Assembly (NCBI RefSeq): GCF_000219585.1
Contig: NC_015731.1
Location: forward strand, 2,356,001 to 2,420,000
DNA: 64,000 nucleotides
DNA from: Nitrosomonas sp. Is79A3
GTDB lineage: Bacteria; Pseudomonadota; Gammaproteobacteria; Burkholderiales; Nitrosomonadaceae
Direction: 5' to 3'
Shown: positions 27,844 to 38,622 of the stretch, one piece after another
Layout: the number at the start of each line of letters is the position of its first letter
How positions within the stretch are numbered: position 1 is the first letter of the stretch
The notes under the pieces: model-generated
The model's input: the letters and a program-made list of their open reading frames with translations, nothing else
Database searches by the model: none
What the model was told of the DNA's origin: nothing
Position numbers and translations under genes: made by a program

Positions 27844-28071
27844 ATGAACAAATTTCTTATCGCTGCAATGGGTTTAGTCTTTTTATTGGGTTCTTCTGCT
27901 ACTATGGCCAGCGGAAACAAAGAATCTGCACTGCCTCCAATGGCCGCTCAGGACATTTTGAATCAAATGGCATGTGAAGGTAAAAAAGCCGGCGATAAAA
28001 TCAAAGATCGTGTTGACGGTGAGATGGTTACTTGCCCAGCTAAGATTAAACAACCTAATTTTGGCAAATAA
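27844..28071 (+). CDS. Small secreted protein, unknown function, two cysteines
   Basis: A 75-residue exported protein. The signal peptide MNKFLIAAMGLVFLLGSSATMA is clear, and the mature part is about 53 residues. It is lysine-rich with two cysteines (in NQMACEGKKAG and GEMVTCPAK), which could form one disulfide. The ribosome site TAGGAG lies 7 nt before the ATG. I do not recognise the family. It stands alone: inverted repeats upstream and 700 nt of non-coding DNA downstream. Confidence 0.8.
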   Translation: MNKFLIAAMGLVFLLGSSATMASGNKESALPPMAAQDILNQMACEGKKAGDKIKDRVDGEMVTCPAKIKQPNFGK

Positions 28072-28783
28072 AAGTAATTACAAGCGAATCGGTAGATAGG
28101 TCAAGTGAGATAGACCAAGGTATTTTCTTCTTCCACTCAAAGTTGGATTCAATAAGTTGAGTCGTAGAAGTTAAATATTTCGAAACTATCTGCTTGGCCT
28201 ATTACTTTAATTTATGAACACAGAGAATAAAACAGAAATACGTCCGGAGTGCTTTCTGTAGCCAGAAATACCGAATATCAATTCCGGTTAATTTGAATAT
28301 CAGGATCACTGATTAGCTACTCTCCCAGTCTATTGAAAATATCTCATATCCTCAACACATCAACTTCAGAAATCCATTTTCTTGAATTCCACAGTTATGC
28401 TTTATGGAATTCCGCCTCAGACAATAATAATCTATAAATTCATTGCAATATCAGTAGCATACCCATAGTTTCTTGATTTTATATCTTAGAAATATCCTTT
28501 AACTTTTTACAAATAAAGAATTAATTCTAAATTTAATTAAAAATACTCATGAAGATGTAGTAAAATGCACAGCAAATAATATTCAGGTATACGATCTATT
28601 CCTTTTGAATTATTTTTAATTTAAACAATTAAATACCGGCAAGTTAAGATTATTTATTCGTAATACTAAAAATAATCATTCATAGATTAAATTCTCTTAA
28701 CTGATACTTTCCTCGCTCATAACGAAAATATTTAAGTAGATTAAAAATGATTTGCAATTTCGGTCAATTGGAGAGAAGAAAGA
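28072..28783. other. 712-bp AT-rich intergenic region, no gene seen
   Basis: It contains no credible ORF on either strand and no tRNA or rRNA. The only structure noted is a perfect 8-bp inverted repeat, GAATTCCA (28384-28391) and TGGAATTC (28405-28412), with a 13-nt loop. The last 300 nt are very AT-rich. It could hold the promoter of the downstream endopeptidase gene and possibly a small RNA, but nothing supports a specific call. Confidence 0.5.
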
Positions 28784-29611
28784 ATGAAACAGGTATTTTT
28801 TTTATTTTGCGTCATATTTTTTTATACCACCAGCACCTTAGCCCAGAAAAACAACCTAGATATTAAGTCGCAAGCTGCGCTGGTTTTTAATGCTCAAAAT
28901 GCGCATGTCATCTATGATAAGAATGCAGATAAGGTAATGCCTATTGCTTCTATCACTAAATTAATGACCGCCATGGTCACACTTGATGCACGCTTGTCCC
29001 CGAATGAAAAAATCACGATCACGAATGCTGATGTCGACAAGCTGAAGCACTCATCTTCGCGATTGCCCGTAGGCAGTAGTTATCCCCGCCATGAATTATT
29101 ACGCTTAGCACTGATGTCATCCGAGAATCGCGCCGCAGCAGCACTGGCTCGCACCTATCCCGGCGGCACCAAAGCATTCGTCGATGCCATGAATCAAAAG
29201 GCAAAGAAAATTGGAATGGCCAACAGTCGTTTTGTCGACTCTACTGGCTTGAATAGCAACAATGTAGCGACAGCACGCGACTTGGCGAAATTAGTCTCAA
29301 GCTCAAATAGCTATTCCGCTATCCGCGAATTTTCAACGACATCACAGCATTCCGTATCACCAGGAAATAAGCGCGGTCATTTACAGTATGTCAATTCCAA
29401 TAGCTTGGTCCGCAATCAAGGATGGGATATCGGTGTTTCCAAAACCGGTTATCTCAGTGAAGCAGGACGCTGTTTGGTAATGCAGGCCAAAATTTCTGGC
29501 CAACCCGTTGTGATTGTTCTGCTGAACTCCTGGGGCAAAAATACCCGGATTGGCGATGCCAACCGCGTAAAAAAATGGATAGAGAGTAATCAGGGCCGCA
29601 GGCAAGTATAA
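28784..29611 (+). CDS. pbpG: D-alanyl-D-alanine endopeptidase (PBP7/PbpG-like)
   Basis: A 275-residue low-molecular-mass penicillin-binding protein that cleaves peptidoglycan cross-links in the periplasm. A signal peptide ends near TLA. All three active-site motifs are present: SITK (Ser56-Lys59), SEN (113-115) and KTG (220-222). Length and the SEN form of the second motif point to the PBP7 group rather than PBP5, which is longer and has SGN. AGAGAAG lies upstream of the ATG. It is convergent with the M32 peptidase gene. Confidence 0.9.
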   Translation: MKQVFFLFCVIFFYTTSTLAQKNNLDIKSQAALVFNAQNAHVIYDKNADKVMPIASITKLMTAMVTLDARLSPNEKITITNADVDKLKHSSSRLPVGSSYPRHELLRLALMSSENRAAAALARTYPGGTKAFVDAMNQKAKKIGMANSRFVDSTGLNSNNVATARDLAKLVSSSNSYSAIREFSTTSQHSVSPGNKRGHLQYVNSNSLVRNQGWDIGVSKTGYLSEAGRCLVMQAKISGQPVVIVLLNSWGKNTRIGDANRVKKWIESNQGRRQV

Positions 29612-29623
29612 GAATGCCAGATT

Positions 29624-31129
29624 CTACGTCAGGTTATAAACTTCACTGTACTTGCGCTTCAGATAATCAACGAAATAATCCGGATTCAAAGCTTCCCCGG
29701 TAACGCGCTGAACAAGTTCCTGTGGCGAATAAAGCTTTCCTTGACGATGGATCTTCTCATTGAGCCAGTTCTTAATTGGCGCAAAATTACCTTTAGCAAT
29801 ATTTCGCTCAGTATCGGGTTGTTCGCTCAGTAGCGTTTGGTAGAACTGACACGCATACATTGCACCCAGTGTATACGAAGGAAAATACCCAAACGCCCCG
29901 CCGCTCCAATGCGAATCCTGCAATACGCCGAGCGCATCGGTAGGCGGCTGAATTCCCAGATACTTCTGCATCAACCCATTCCAGATATGCGGCAAATCAT
30001 CGACCTGCATCGAACCATCAAACAGCCCTTTCTCGATTTCATAGCGCAAAATAATATGCAACGGATAGGTTACCTCATCCGCCTCTACCCGGATAAAATC
30101 CGGCTTGCACGTATTAATCGCGCGATAAAAAGAATCGACGGTAGCAGATTTCAGGTTATCCGGGAATGCCGCGCGGATCGTCTCGAAATAATGCTGGCAA
30201 AACGGCTTACTCTGCGCGACCATGCGTTCCCAGAATAACGACTGGGATTCGTGAATTCCCATCGTCAGTGATTCCGCGGCCGGCAAATCGCCCAACTCAT
30301 GCGGTCGGCCTTGCTCGTAGAGCGCATGACCGGTTTCATGGATTACCGCATACAGCGATTCGACAAAATTACTGTCTTTGTAGCGCGTCGTAATGCGCAC
30401 ATCGGTCGGATGACTGCCACCGCAAAAAGGGTGCACCGACACATCCATACGACCCTGCTCAAAATTAAAACCAATATCCTGGCTGATTTTGCGCGCCAAA
30501 GCTTCCTGCTTATCCAGCGCAAACCTGCCCTGCAGAAAAGCTGTATCCGGTTGATAAGAATGTTCCTGAATGGCATGAACCAGCGGGATCAATTCCTGCT
30601 TCAGGCGCTCGAATACCGGCGTGATCATGTCCATTGTCGTGCCGCGCTCAAACAGATCAATGTTTGCATCGTAGGGCTTCAATTCCGGCGACACACACTG
30701 CGCCCATTCTTGCTTAAGTTCCAGAAAACGTTTCAACACCGGCGCAAAATCAGAAAATTTATTCTCCTGGCGCGCCATCACCCAAATGCCCTGCCCGCGC
30801 GAACTTAACTCTGCCAGCTCCTGCACCAGTTGCTTCGATACTTTGGTCTCGAGTTCATAACTATGCAGCGCTTCACGGATATTGCAACGTTCCAGCTCAC
30901 TTAAAGCATCAAAATCCTTTTCCTTGAGCTCGTTCAGGCACTCTCCCAGCACGGGATCGGTCATGCGTTCATGAATAACGCCAGCCAGCGCCGCAATCTG
31001 CTTGGCACGCGCCTCACCGGCACCCGGCGGCATCATCACTTCCTGATCCCATCCCAACGTACTCATCACGCCACTTAAATGCGTGATTTCTTCCAATTTC
31101 TGGACTAAATTTTGATAATGCTGATTCAT
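29624..31129 (-). CDS. Carboxypeptidase, M32 (Taq/Pfu) family
   Basis: A 501-residue cytosolic metallocarboxypeptidase. The zinc motif HETGH is at 264-268, and the M32-specific HPFCGG is at about 233-238, with GIHESQSLFWE near 305. I set the start at ATG 31129 (MNQHYQNLVQKLEEITHLSG) because GGGA lies upstream and N-termini of the family begin this way; a frame extension to 31204 gives a non-homologous leader. The role is broad peptide turnover from the C-terminus. Confidence 0.94.
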   Translation of the reverse strand: MNQHYQNLVQKLEEITHLSGVMSTLGWDQEVMMPPGAGEARAKQIAALAGVIHERMTDPVLGECLNELKEKDFDALSELERCNIREALHSYELETKVSKQLVQELAELSSRGQGIWVMARQENKFSDFAPVLKRFLELKQEWAQCVSPELKPYDANIDLFERGTTMDMITPVFERLKQELIPLVHAIQEHSYQPDTAFLQGRFALDKQEALARKISQDIGFNFEQGRMDVSVHPFCGGSHPTDVRITTRYKDSNFVESLYAVIHETGHALYEQGRPHELGDLPAAESLTMGIHESQSLFWERMVAQSKPFCQHYFETIRAAFPDNLKSATVDSFYRAINTCKPDFIRVEADEVTYPLHIILRYEIEKGLFDGSMQVDDLPHIWNGLMQKYLGIQPPTDALGVLQDSHWSGGAFGYFPSYTLGAMYACQFYQTLLSEQPDTERNIAKGNFAPIKNWLNEKIHRQGKLYSPQELVQRVTGEALNPDYFVDYLKRKYSEVYNLT

Positions 31130-31249
31130 AATTATCCCGTTATTTAATCGAAACAAAACCCTGCTCACGATCCACCTGATTCCAGGGGATAGCGCTAAAA
31201 TCACAAGCCCAGTATCATACCAACTTTAACACCAACCATTCACACTGCC

Positions 31250-31687
31250 ATGCTCTGGATAAAATCACTACACATCATTTTCATGGTCACCTGGTTCGCG
31301 GGGCTATTCTACCTGCCGCGTCTGTTTGTCTATCATGCTCAATGCGAGGATCAACCCGGAAAAGAACGCTTCAAAATCATGGAACGCAAACTCTATTACG
31401 GCATCATGACCCCCGGCGCCGCGCTGACCGTAGTGTTTGGCGTGTGGCTGTGGCTGGGTTACGGTTTTTCTGGAAGCTGGCTACATGCCAAACTGGCATT
31501 GGTTTTGATACTGATTTACTACCATTATTACTGCGGAAAATTTGTTAAAGCATTCAAAAACGATGCCAATCAGCATGGTCATGGGTTTTATCGGTGGTTT
31601 AATGAATTCCCGGTGTTGGTTTTGTTTGCGGTTGTGATATTGGTGGTAGTTAAACCGGATTTGGTTGCGCTGATTTCTGAGCTTTAA
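31250..31687 (+). CDS. hemJ: Protoporphyrinogen oxidase HemJ
   Basis: A 145-residue membrane protein with four predicted transmembrane helices. The N-terminus LWIKSLHIIFMVTWFAGLFY (ends quoted) and LPRLFVYH carry the conserved His and Arg, and KIMERKLYYGIMTPGA is the HemJ signature. It oxidises protoporphyrinogen IX to protoporphyrin IX in heme synthesis. This fits an organism with heavy cytochrome demand. It is divergent from the M32 gene; a 59-bp palindromic repeat covers its end. Confidence 0.93.
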   Translation: MLWIKSLHIIFMVTWFAGLFYLPRLFVYHAQCEDQPGKERFKIMERKLYYGIMTPGAALTVVFGVWLWLGYGFSGSWLHAKLALVLILIYYHYYCGKFVKAFKNDANQHGHGFYRWFNEFPVLVLFAVVILVVVKPDLVALISEL

Positions 31688-31745
31688 GATTCCTCACATG
31701 CGCTCGGAATGACAGCTTTGTCATTTCAACCGGTGGGAGAAATCT
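31687..31745. repeat. 59-bp REP-like imperfect palindrome
   Basis: The outer arms AGATTCCTCAC at the left and GGGAGAAATCT at the right are largely complementary, as are the inner arms GGAATGACA and TGTCATTTC around a short loop. The pattern resembles extragenic palindromic repeats seen near gene ends in many bacteria. It fills most of the space between hemJ and the antitoxin gene, and could end transcription of the convergent genes. Confidence 0.55.
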
Positions 31746-31756
31746 ACTACTGATTG

Positions 31757-32041
31757 TTAACTGTCTTGCGTAATAGAAACCTCAATCTTGCAACCAAGCA
31801 CCGAAGCAAATCTCTCTAAAGTCGATAGTTTGATATCTTCGGCATGATTTTCGATTCTCGATATCGCTGATTTCTTGGTATTAAGTTTCTCCGCAATCTG
31901 TTCCTGTGTCAGCCCGGAAGCTTCTCGGGCTTGCCGAAGTAGCACGCCAATTTTAAAGGCATGATACCCCTCTTCATAATTCTCATTAAATGCAGCATCA
32001 ACAGCTTTTCGCTTGCTGACATATTTTTTTAAATCACTCAT
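31757..32041 (-). CDS. Xre-family antitoxin (HigA-like)
   Basis: A 94-residue DNA-binding protein with a helix-turn-helix: LRQAREASGLTQEQIAEKL (about 34-52) and KSAISRIENH (about 57-66). It overlaps the toxin gene by 4 nt and follows it, the toxin-first order of HigBA and related systems. It presumably binds the toxin and the shared promoter. No operator is obvious upstream of the toxin. Confidence 0.85.
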   Translation of the reverse strand: MSDLKKYVSKRKAVDAAFNENYEEGYHAFKIGVLLRQAREASGLTQEQIAEKLNTKKSAISRIENHAEDIKLSTLERFASVLGCKIEVSITQDS

Positions 32042-32391
32042 AACCCTGCTCTCCTTCTGAGATAATCCTTCTTTCTCGTCTCTGCAATCTGAATTTCTTT
32101 TTTAGGTGTTTTTTGTGTCTTCTTTTGAAAAGCATGATTAAGAATCACAACCCGATCGCTTTCCAAGAAACCCAATAACCGAAATGCATTATTCCCAATC
32201 TGAACACGAACTTCCCATAAATCATCGGTATTTATCAATTTCTTAAAATACTGAGCAGGAACTTTTTCCAAATCCTCAATCAGTTGCAAGACCCAGGTCA
32301 CTTTCTGCGCTTGCTCCCCGGTCAAGGAATTCAGAAAATCTTCTACTGGACAAACACCCGCTTCCAATCGATAAAAATAAATCACTTTCAT
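32038..32391 (-). CDS. RelE/HigB-type toxin (Gp49-like)
   Basis: A 117-residue RelE-superfamily toxin of the phage-derived Gp49/HigB-like group. Indicators are VEDFLNSLTGEQAQKV, LWEVRVQIGNNAFRLLG and VVILNHAFQKKTQKTP, with the last basic motif and the Arg and Lys spread in the C-terminal strand being typical. RelE-type toxins cleave mRNA on the ribosome. The lysine/arginine-rich tail is longer than the usual RelE. It lies 5' of its antitoxin. Confidence 0.85.
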   Translation of the reverse strand: MKVIYFYRLEAGVCPVEDFLNSLTGEQAQKVTWVLQLIEDLEKVPAQYFKKLINTDDLWEVRVQIGNNAFRLLGFLESDRVVILNHAFQKKTQKTPKKEIQIAETRKKDYLRRRAGL

Positions 32392-32492
32392 TGCCGAATG
32401 TTAGCATGCAGGTTAACCAACAGCAATTTAAATCGTATGAACTCAGAGGCGCCGCGAAGCGTCACAGTTCTGTATCCGAGCTGACAGAAAGA

Positions 32493-33080
32493 TTAGACAT
32501 CATTCCCTTTACTAAATGCATCAAGAAGTTCCTTTGCTTCCCCCTTAAAGTCGCGCATCCGTTGAATTCCTTGTGGGGTTATACTATTTAGGCTCACCAG
32601 TTCCTGGTTTTCAGCATGCATCAAACCCACAGCTTGTTCCAATGCATGTTCGCGCACTAACACATTATTACGTAATTGAAGGTCACGAACTACATCATTT
32701 AGCTTGGCTTGAATTTCGTACTTACGGCGTTGCTGATTTTCGAGCAGATTGATGTGATCAGCACTGCGATGGTAGTACTTAAAAAGCTTTTGTCTAAGCT
32801 CTTCATCGTTGACTAGAACCATCCAATCACGATTCTTGAGATACGTTTGCCGCGACTCTCTCAATTCGTTCAGAGTTGTAAACCACACAATCTGGCCCTT
32901 CTCCCATTCGTCGATTACGCGGCTATAGAGCTCGATTGACGATTTCAGATCATCTGAAATACCAATGATAAGAAGCTGCTTGAGTCGCTGCAGCCGCGTC
33001 GCTTCGAGTCTATTTTGCAGGAACCAAGCGGTTCCTGCTGCAAGGAAGCCCCCAACAAGAGCTGCAATAATTTGATCCAT
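32493..33080 (-). CDS. Membrane-anchored protein of unknown function
   Basis: A 195-residue protein I do not recognise. I chose ATG 33080 because GGGGAG lies just upstream (a TTG at 33092 overlaps that site). The N-terminus has one hydrophobic segment (residues about 3-21, IIAALVGGFLAAGTAWFL), and the rest is charged and helical, so a membrane-tethered coiled-coil protein is likely. It stands between the toxin-antitoxin pair and def. Nothing identifies a function. Confidence 0.75.
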   Translation of the reverse strand: MDQIIAALVGGFLAAGTAWFLQNRLEATRLQRLKQLLIIGISDDLKSSIELYSRVIDEWEKGQIVWFTTLNELRESRQTYLKNRDWMVLVNDEELRQKLFKYYHRSADHINLLENQQRRKYEIQAKLNDVVRDLQLRNNVLVREHALEQAVGLMHAENQELVSLNSITPQGIQRMRDFKGEAKELLDAFSKGNDV

Positions 33081-33131
33081 GGCGCTCCCCAAGATGATCT
33101 TTAACTAGAATTAAACAAACTGCAGGTGAGT

Positions 33132-33665
33132 TTAATCATCCACAACCACTTGCCCCGGAAACAGCACATCCGTAAACCCAAACAAACGAAAATTCCTAAT
33201 CCGCATCGGATACAAAATCCCCTGCAAATGATCGCATTCGTGTTGCACCACGCGCGCATGAAAGCCGCTGACGGTGCGATCAATTGCTGCGCCGTATTGA
33301 TCCACACCCTGGTAACGCAAGTTCGCATAGCGCGGCACCATGCCGCGCATGCCGGGTACGCTCAGGCAACCTTCCCAGCCGTCTTCTTGCTCATCGGATA
33401 ATGGTGTCAATTGCGGGTTAAGCAGAACCGTAAAAGGAACTTCGTCGGCATCGGGATAGCGTTGGTTCTTTTCAAACCCAAAGATCACCACTTGCAAGCT
33501 CACGCCGATCTGCGGCGCGGCCAAGCCTGCGCCATTTAACGATGCCATCGTATCTTGCATATCCTGAATCAGTGCATGCAACTCGGGGGTGTCGAATTGA
33601 TCGACGGGTTTAGCCACTTCGAGCAATACGGGCTCGCCCATTTTAAGTACCGGTTTAATCGCCAT
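33132..33665 (-). CDS. def: Peptide deformylase
   Basis: A 177-residue metalloenzyme that removes the formyl group from nascent proteins. The three motifs are present: [10 protein letters not shown] (45-54), EGCLSVPG (Cys100) and HECDH (142-146). Metal ligands are Cys100, His142 and His146, with Glu143 catalytic. It is the last gene of a leftward operon with ligA, hpt and the phosphorylase gene, overlapping the latter by 11 nt. Confidence 0.96.
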   Translation of the reverse strand: MAIKPVLKMGEPVLLEVAKPVDQFDTPELHALIQDMQDTMASLNGAGLAAPQIGVSLQVVIFGFEKNQRYPDADEVPFTVLLNPQLTPLSDEQEDGWEGCLSVPGMRGMVPRYANLRYQGVDQYGAAIDRTVSGFHARVVQHECDHLQGILYPMRIRNFRLFGFTDVLFPGQVVVDD

Positions 33666-34401
33666 GACAACTCACCACATGCTCCAATATGTTTCTGACA
33701 CCCACCATCGCTTGTTCCAACACGGCATAGATCTCCGTAAGCGGGATTGCATTGACGTTAGTACCGCGTCCGGCGGCGTAATTGGCGACTACGGCTATGG
33801 TGGCGTAATTTAATCCCAATTCCCTTGCCAGTGCAGCTTCCGGCATGCCGGTCATACCGACCATATCCGCTCCATCGCGTTCCAGCCGGTTGATTTCAGC
33901 CGCAGTTTCAAGTCTGGGTCCCTCTGTCGCTGCATAAACTCCTCCATCAAAAATTGTTTCATTGGCATTACTCGCCGCTTGTAGCAGTAATGCCCGGGTT
34001 TTCTGGCAATACGGCAGGGTAAAGTCAATATGTGTCACGCGTTGATCCGTTTTGTCAAAATAAGTAAATTTACGCCCATGGGTATAATCAATTATCTGAT
34101 CTGGAACCACCAGCTGGCCCGGCGTCAAATCGGCGCGGATGCCGCCCACCGAGGCCACGGAGATGACGTGCGACGGTTTCAATGCGTGCAACGCCCACAA
34201 ATTCGCGCGGTAATTGACTGCATGCGGCGGTATCGTGTGGCCATGCCCGTGCCGCGCCAGAAAAACGATGTCCTCATTTTTCATCTTACCAAACGTCAAT
34301 GGCCCGGAAGGTTCGCCATACGGTGTGCGTATGATTTGTCGGCGTGATATTTCAAGGCAGGATAATTGCGTCATTCCGCTGCCGCCAATAATTGCAAACA
34401 T
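33655..34401 (-). CDS. S-methyl-5'-thioinosine (or thioadenosine) phosphorylase
   Basis: A 248-residue purine-nucleoside phosphorylase of the MtnP family. [34 protein letters not shown] (quoted by its ends LARHGHGH and [10 protein letters not shown]) and [17 protein letters not shown] fit. The [13 protein letters not shown] and [12 protein letters not shown] patterns match the Pseudomonas-type methylthioinosine phosphorylases rather than human MTAP, so it may act in the MTA-to-MTI salvage route. GGGAGA lies upstream of the ATG. Next to hpt, it fits purine salvage. Confidence 0.88.
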   Translation of the reverse strand: MFAIIGGSGMTQLSCLEISRRQIIRTPYGEPSGPLTFGKMKNEDIVFLARHGHGHTIPPHAVNYRANLWALHALKPSHVISVASVGGIRADLTPGQLVVPDQIIDYTHGRKFTYFDKTDQRVTHIDFTLPYCQKTRALLLQAASNANETIFDGGVYAATEGPRLETAAEINRLERDGADMVGMTGMPEAALARELGLNYATIAVVANYAAGRGTNVNAIPLTEIYAVLEQAMVGVRNILEHVVSCHGD

Positions 34402-34413
34402 GATTCTCCCGTT

Positions 34414-34959
34414 TCAAACTTTTACTGCATAAATCGCCGGCAAATTCCGCCAAACGCCGTGAATATCCATGCCAAAACCGAACACATAACGATCCGGCAC
34501 CGTCAATCCGACAAAATCGGCTTTAAAAGGTTTGGGCTTGCCCGTTTCTTTCTCTGTCAGCACCGCACTATAAAATGCTTTAGCGCCATTTTCCAACACT
34601 TTGTCACGGATTGCAGCCAGTGTAATCCCTTCGTCCAGAATGTCATCCAGCACCAAAACCACGCGATTTTTCATCGTCTCCGTAGGTTCTGCCAGCCAGT
34701 GAATTTCCCCGCCTGTCATTTTTTTGTCATAGCGTGTCAGGTGTAAATAATCAAAATCCAGCGGAAACCGAAGTTGCGGCAGTAATTGCCCGGTGAATAC
34801 CACCGCCCCGCCCATCACGCATAAGACCAAAGGCTGCTGCTGCGATAAAGTCTGTGTGATCGCTTCGGCCAGACGGTGCACCGTTTGCGTTACCACTTGT
34901 TCGGAATAAATTAATTCTGCGGTATCCAGAATCTGTTGCGTTTGTTGGTAGGTCAGCAT
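34414..34959 (-). CDS. hpt: Hypoxanthine/guanine phosphoribosyltransferase
   Basis: A 181-residue purine salvage enzyme. The PRPP-binding motif is VVLVLDDILDEGITLAAI (about 99-116), and LCVMGGAVVFTGQLL gives the type I fold start. It converts hypoxanthine or guanine with PRPP to the nucleotide. It lies 14 nt after ligA and 12 nt before the phosphorylase gene. Together these two genes can return methylthioinosine-derived hypoxanthine to IMP. Confidence 0.93.
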   Translation of the reverse strand: MLTYQQTQQILDTAELIYSEQVVTQTVHRLAEAITQTLSQQQPLVLCVMGGAVVFTGQLLPQLRFPLDFDYLHLTRYDKKMTGGEIHWLAEPTETMKNRVVLVLDDILDEGITLAAIRDKVLENGAKAFYSAVLTEKETGKPKPFKADFVGLTVPDRYVFGFGMDIHGVWRNLPAIYAVKV

Positions 34960-34973
34960 AAAAATTCCAGATG

Positions 34974-37073
<2,100 letters not shown>

Positions 37074-37123
37074 TCAATCAGAAAACTAAACTTTTGACAT
37101 CCTGATGTCTTGAGAAACGCGAT

Positions 37124-37951
37124 ATGAACAATAATAAATTAAAAATCCGCATTCAAATCCAGCAACAACCGCAGCAAGCCATTGACGAAATATATCCTGA
37201 CCTGCCCGAACCCGAGATCATTTATGAGGAATCATTAGATTGGAAAAGAATTATAATCGCTGCACTGTTATTGCTATCCATTCTTGTTTTAATCGGCTAT
37301 CTCTTATTCGCTACTAAAAACAATGAGAAATCACTGAATGAGTCGTCTTCGATCGATTCAGTCGTTTCAGCACCGGAAAAACCCGAATCGCTAACCGGCA
37401 CAGTCGATAAGGCATCAGAAACTCAATCCGATGAATTGCTAACTAAACAACATTTGCAAGTTGATCCAATTGACTCTAAAAAAACCGTGGCTGCAAACAA
37501 GGCGATTGCCACCCCCGCCAAAAAACCGGAATCAGCAGCAGTTATTAATCAACCGGCAATTACCGGAATAAAAATACCTAAAACTGCACGGCAGCCGAAA
37601 CCCCATAAAACATCGGATCACCCGGAGGTTGTCAGAGCACAATTAAGCCATGCCATAGAAGAACGGGAACCGGTCGATTCCATTGATGCGATACAATTAC
37701 GTCCCGGCGAATCCCGACCCATTCATTTCTATCTGCATTTAAAGAATCTACAGGGAAAAAATATCCGCATCAATTGGTATCACGACGATAAACTGGATTC
37801 ACAATTGGCTTTACAAGTGCATAATAACAATTGGCGCACGCATGCCAGCAAACAACTGGATCATCGGCGACTGGGTCCATGGCGCGTTGAATTGATCGAT
37901 GAATCCGGGAATCTTCTGGCGATGAGGAATTTCACCGTCACGCAACACTGA
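37124..37951 (+). CDS. DUF2914-domain membrane protein
   Basis: A 275-residue protein with a cytosolic N-terminus, one transmembrane segment (about residues 41-62, IIIAALLLLSILVLIGYLLF), a low-complexity polar stalk (65-165) and a C-terminal DUF2914 domain (about 165-275; VRAQLSHAIEEREPVDSI and WRTHASKQLDHRRLGPWRV). The C-terminal domain faces the periplasm by this topology. DUF2914 is known mainly as a beta-rich domain of unknown function. It is divergent from ligA and followed after 40 nt by the Nudix gene. Confidence 0.85.
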   Translation: MNNNKLKIRIQIQQQPQQAIDEIYPDLPEPEIIYEESLDWKRIIIAALLLLSILVLIGYLLFATKNNEKSLNESSSIDSVVSAPEKPESLTGTVDKASETQSDELLTKQHLQVDPIDSKKTVAANKAIATPAKKPESAAVINQPAITGIKIPKTARQPKPHKTSDHPEVVRAQLSHAIEEREPVDSIDAIQLRPGESRPIHFYLHLKNLQGKNIRINWYHDDKLDSQLALQVHNNNWRTHASKQLDHRRLGPWRVELIDESGNLLAMRNFTVTQH

Positions 37952-37991
37952 AATCGGTTCACACTAGCGATACTGAATTTGAGGATTTACT

Positions 37992-38537
37992 ATGAAATAT
38001 TGCAGTAATTGTAGCGCCACCGTGGAATTGTTGATCCCCGAAGGCGATTCTTTGCCGCGTTATGTCTGTACCACCTGTAACATCATTCATTATCAGAATC
38101 CCAAGATGGTTGTCGGGTGCATCCCGGAATGGGAAGATAAAATTTTACTGTGCCGCCGTGCCATCGAACCGCGCCGGGGCTGGTGGACTTTACCGGCTGG
38201 CTTCATGGAAAATAACGAAACATTGGAACAAGCGGCCGCGCGTGAAACTTTGGAAGAAGCCAATGCCCGAGTAGAAATCGGCGATCTGTACGCGGTTTAC
38301 AGCCTCCCTCACATCAGCCAGGTTTATGTGTTATTTCGCGCACGCCTGCTGGATCTTGATTTCAAACCCGGTATTGAAAGTCTGGAAGTCAAGCTGTTAA
38401 CCGAAAATGAAATTCCTTGGGAAGAAATGGCTTTTCGTGTTATCCATGACCCCTTAAAGCAATACTTTAAGGAACGTAAACTGGGAAAATTGGGGATTCA
38501 TCGCGGTGTCATTGACCGGCCTCATGGCAATTCCTGA
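37992..38537 (+). CDS. Zinc-ribbon Nudix hydrolase
   Basis: A 181-residue Nudix protein. Four cysteines in CSNC and CTTC (residues about 4-29) form an N-terminal zinc ribbon. The Nudix box is [22 protein letters not shown] (quoted by ends GFMENNE and RETLEEAN, about 74-95). The box has Asn where the consensus has Gly in its final position, as in this subgroup. The catalytic Glu cluster is kept. The substrate is probably a nucleoside-diphosphate derivative; which one is unknown. Confidence 0.88.
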   Translation: MKYCSNCSATVELLIPEGDSLPRYVCTTCNIIHYQNPKMVVGCIPEWEDKILLCRRAIEPRRGWWTLPAGFMENNETLEQAAARETLEEANARVEIGDLYAVYSLPHISQVYVLFRARLLDLDFKPGIESLEVKLLTENEIPWEEMAFRVIHDPLKQYFKERKLGKLGIHRGVIDRPHGNS

Positions 38538-38622
38538 GGAATGTTATTGTTCTTTATACTAAAAATCGATGGTTTTAGATTCTCTAATGGCAGGATATAA
38601 TGTTCAATTTTTGCAGACTCCT

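Noticed and set aside
29837..30808. Overlapping plus-strand frames of 75-169 codons inside the M32 gene
   Set aside because: The minus-strand frame has HETGH and other M32 motifs; the plus-strand frames have no motif and lie wholly within it.
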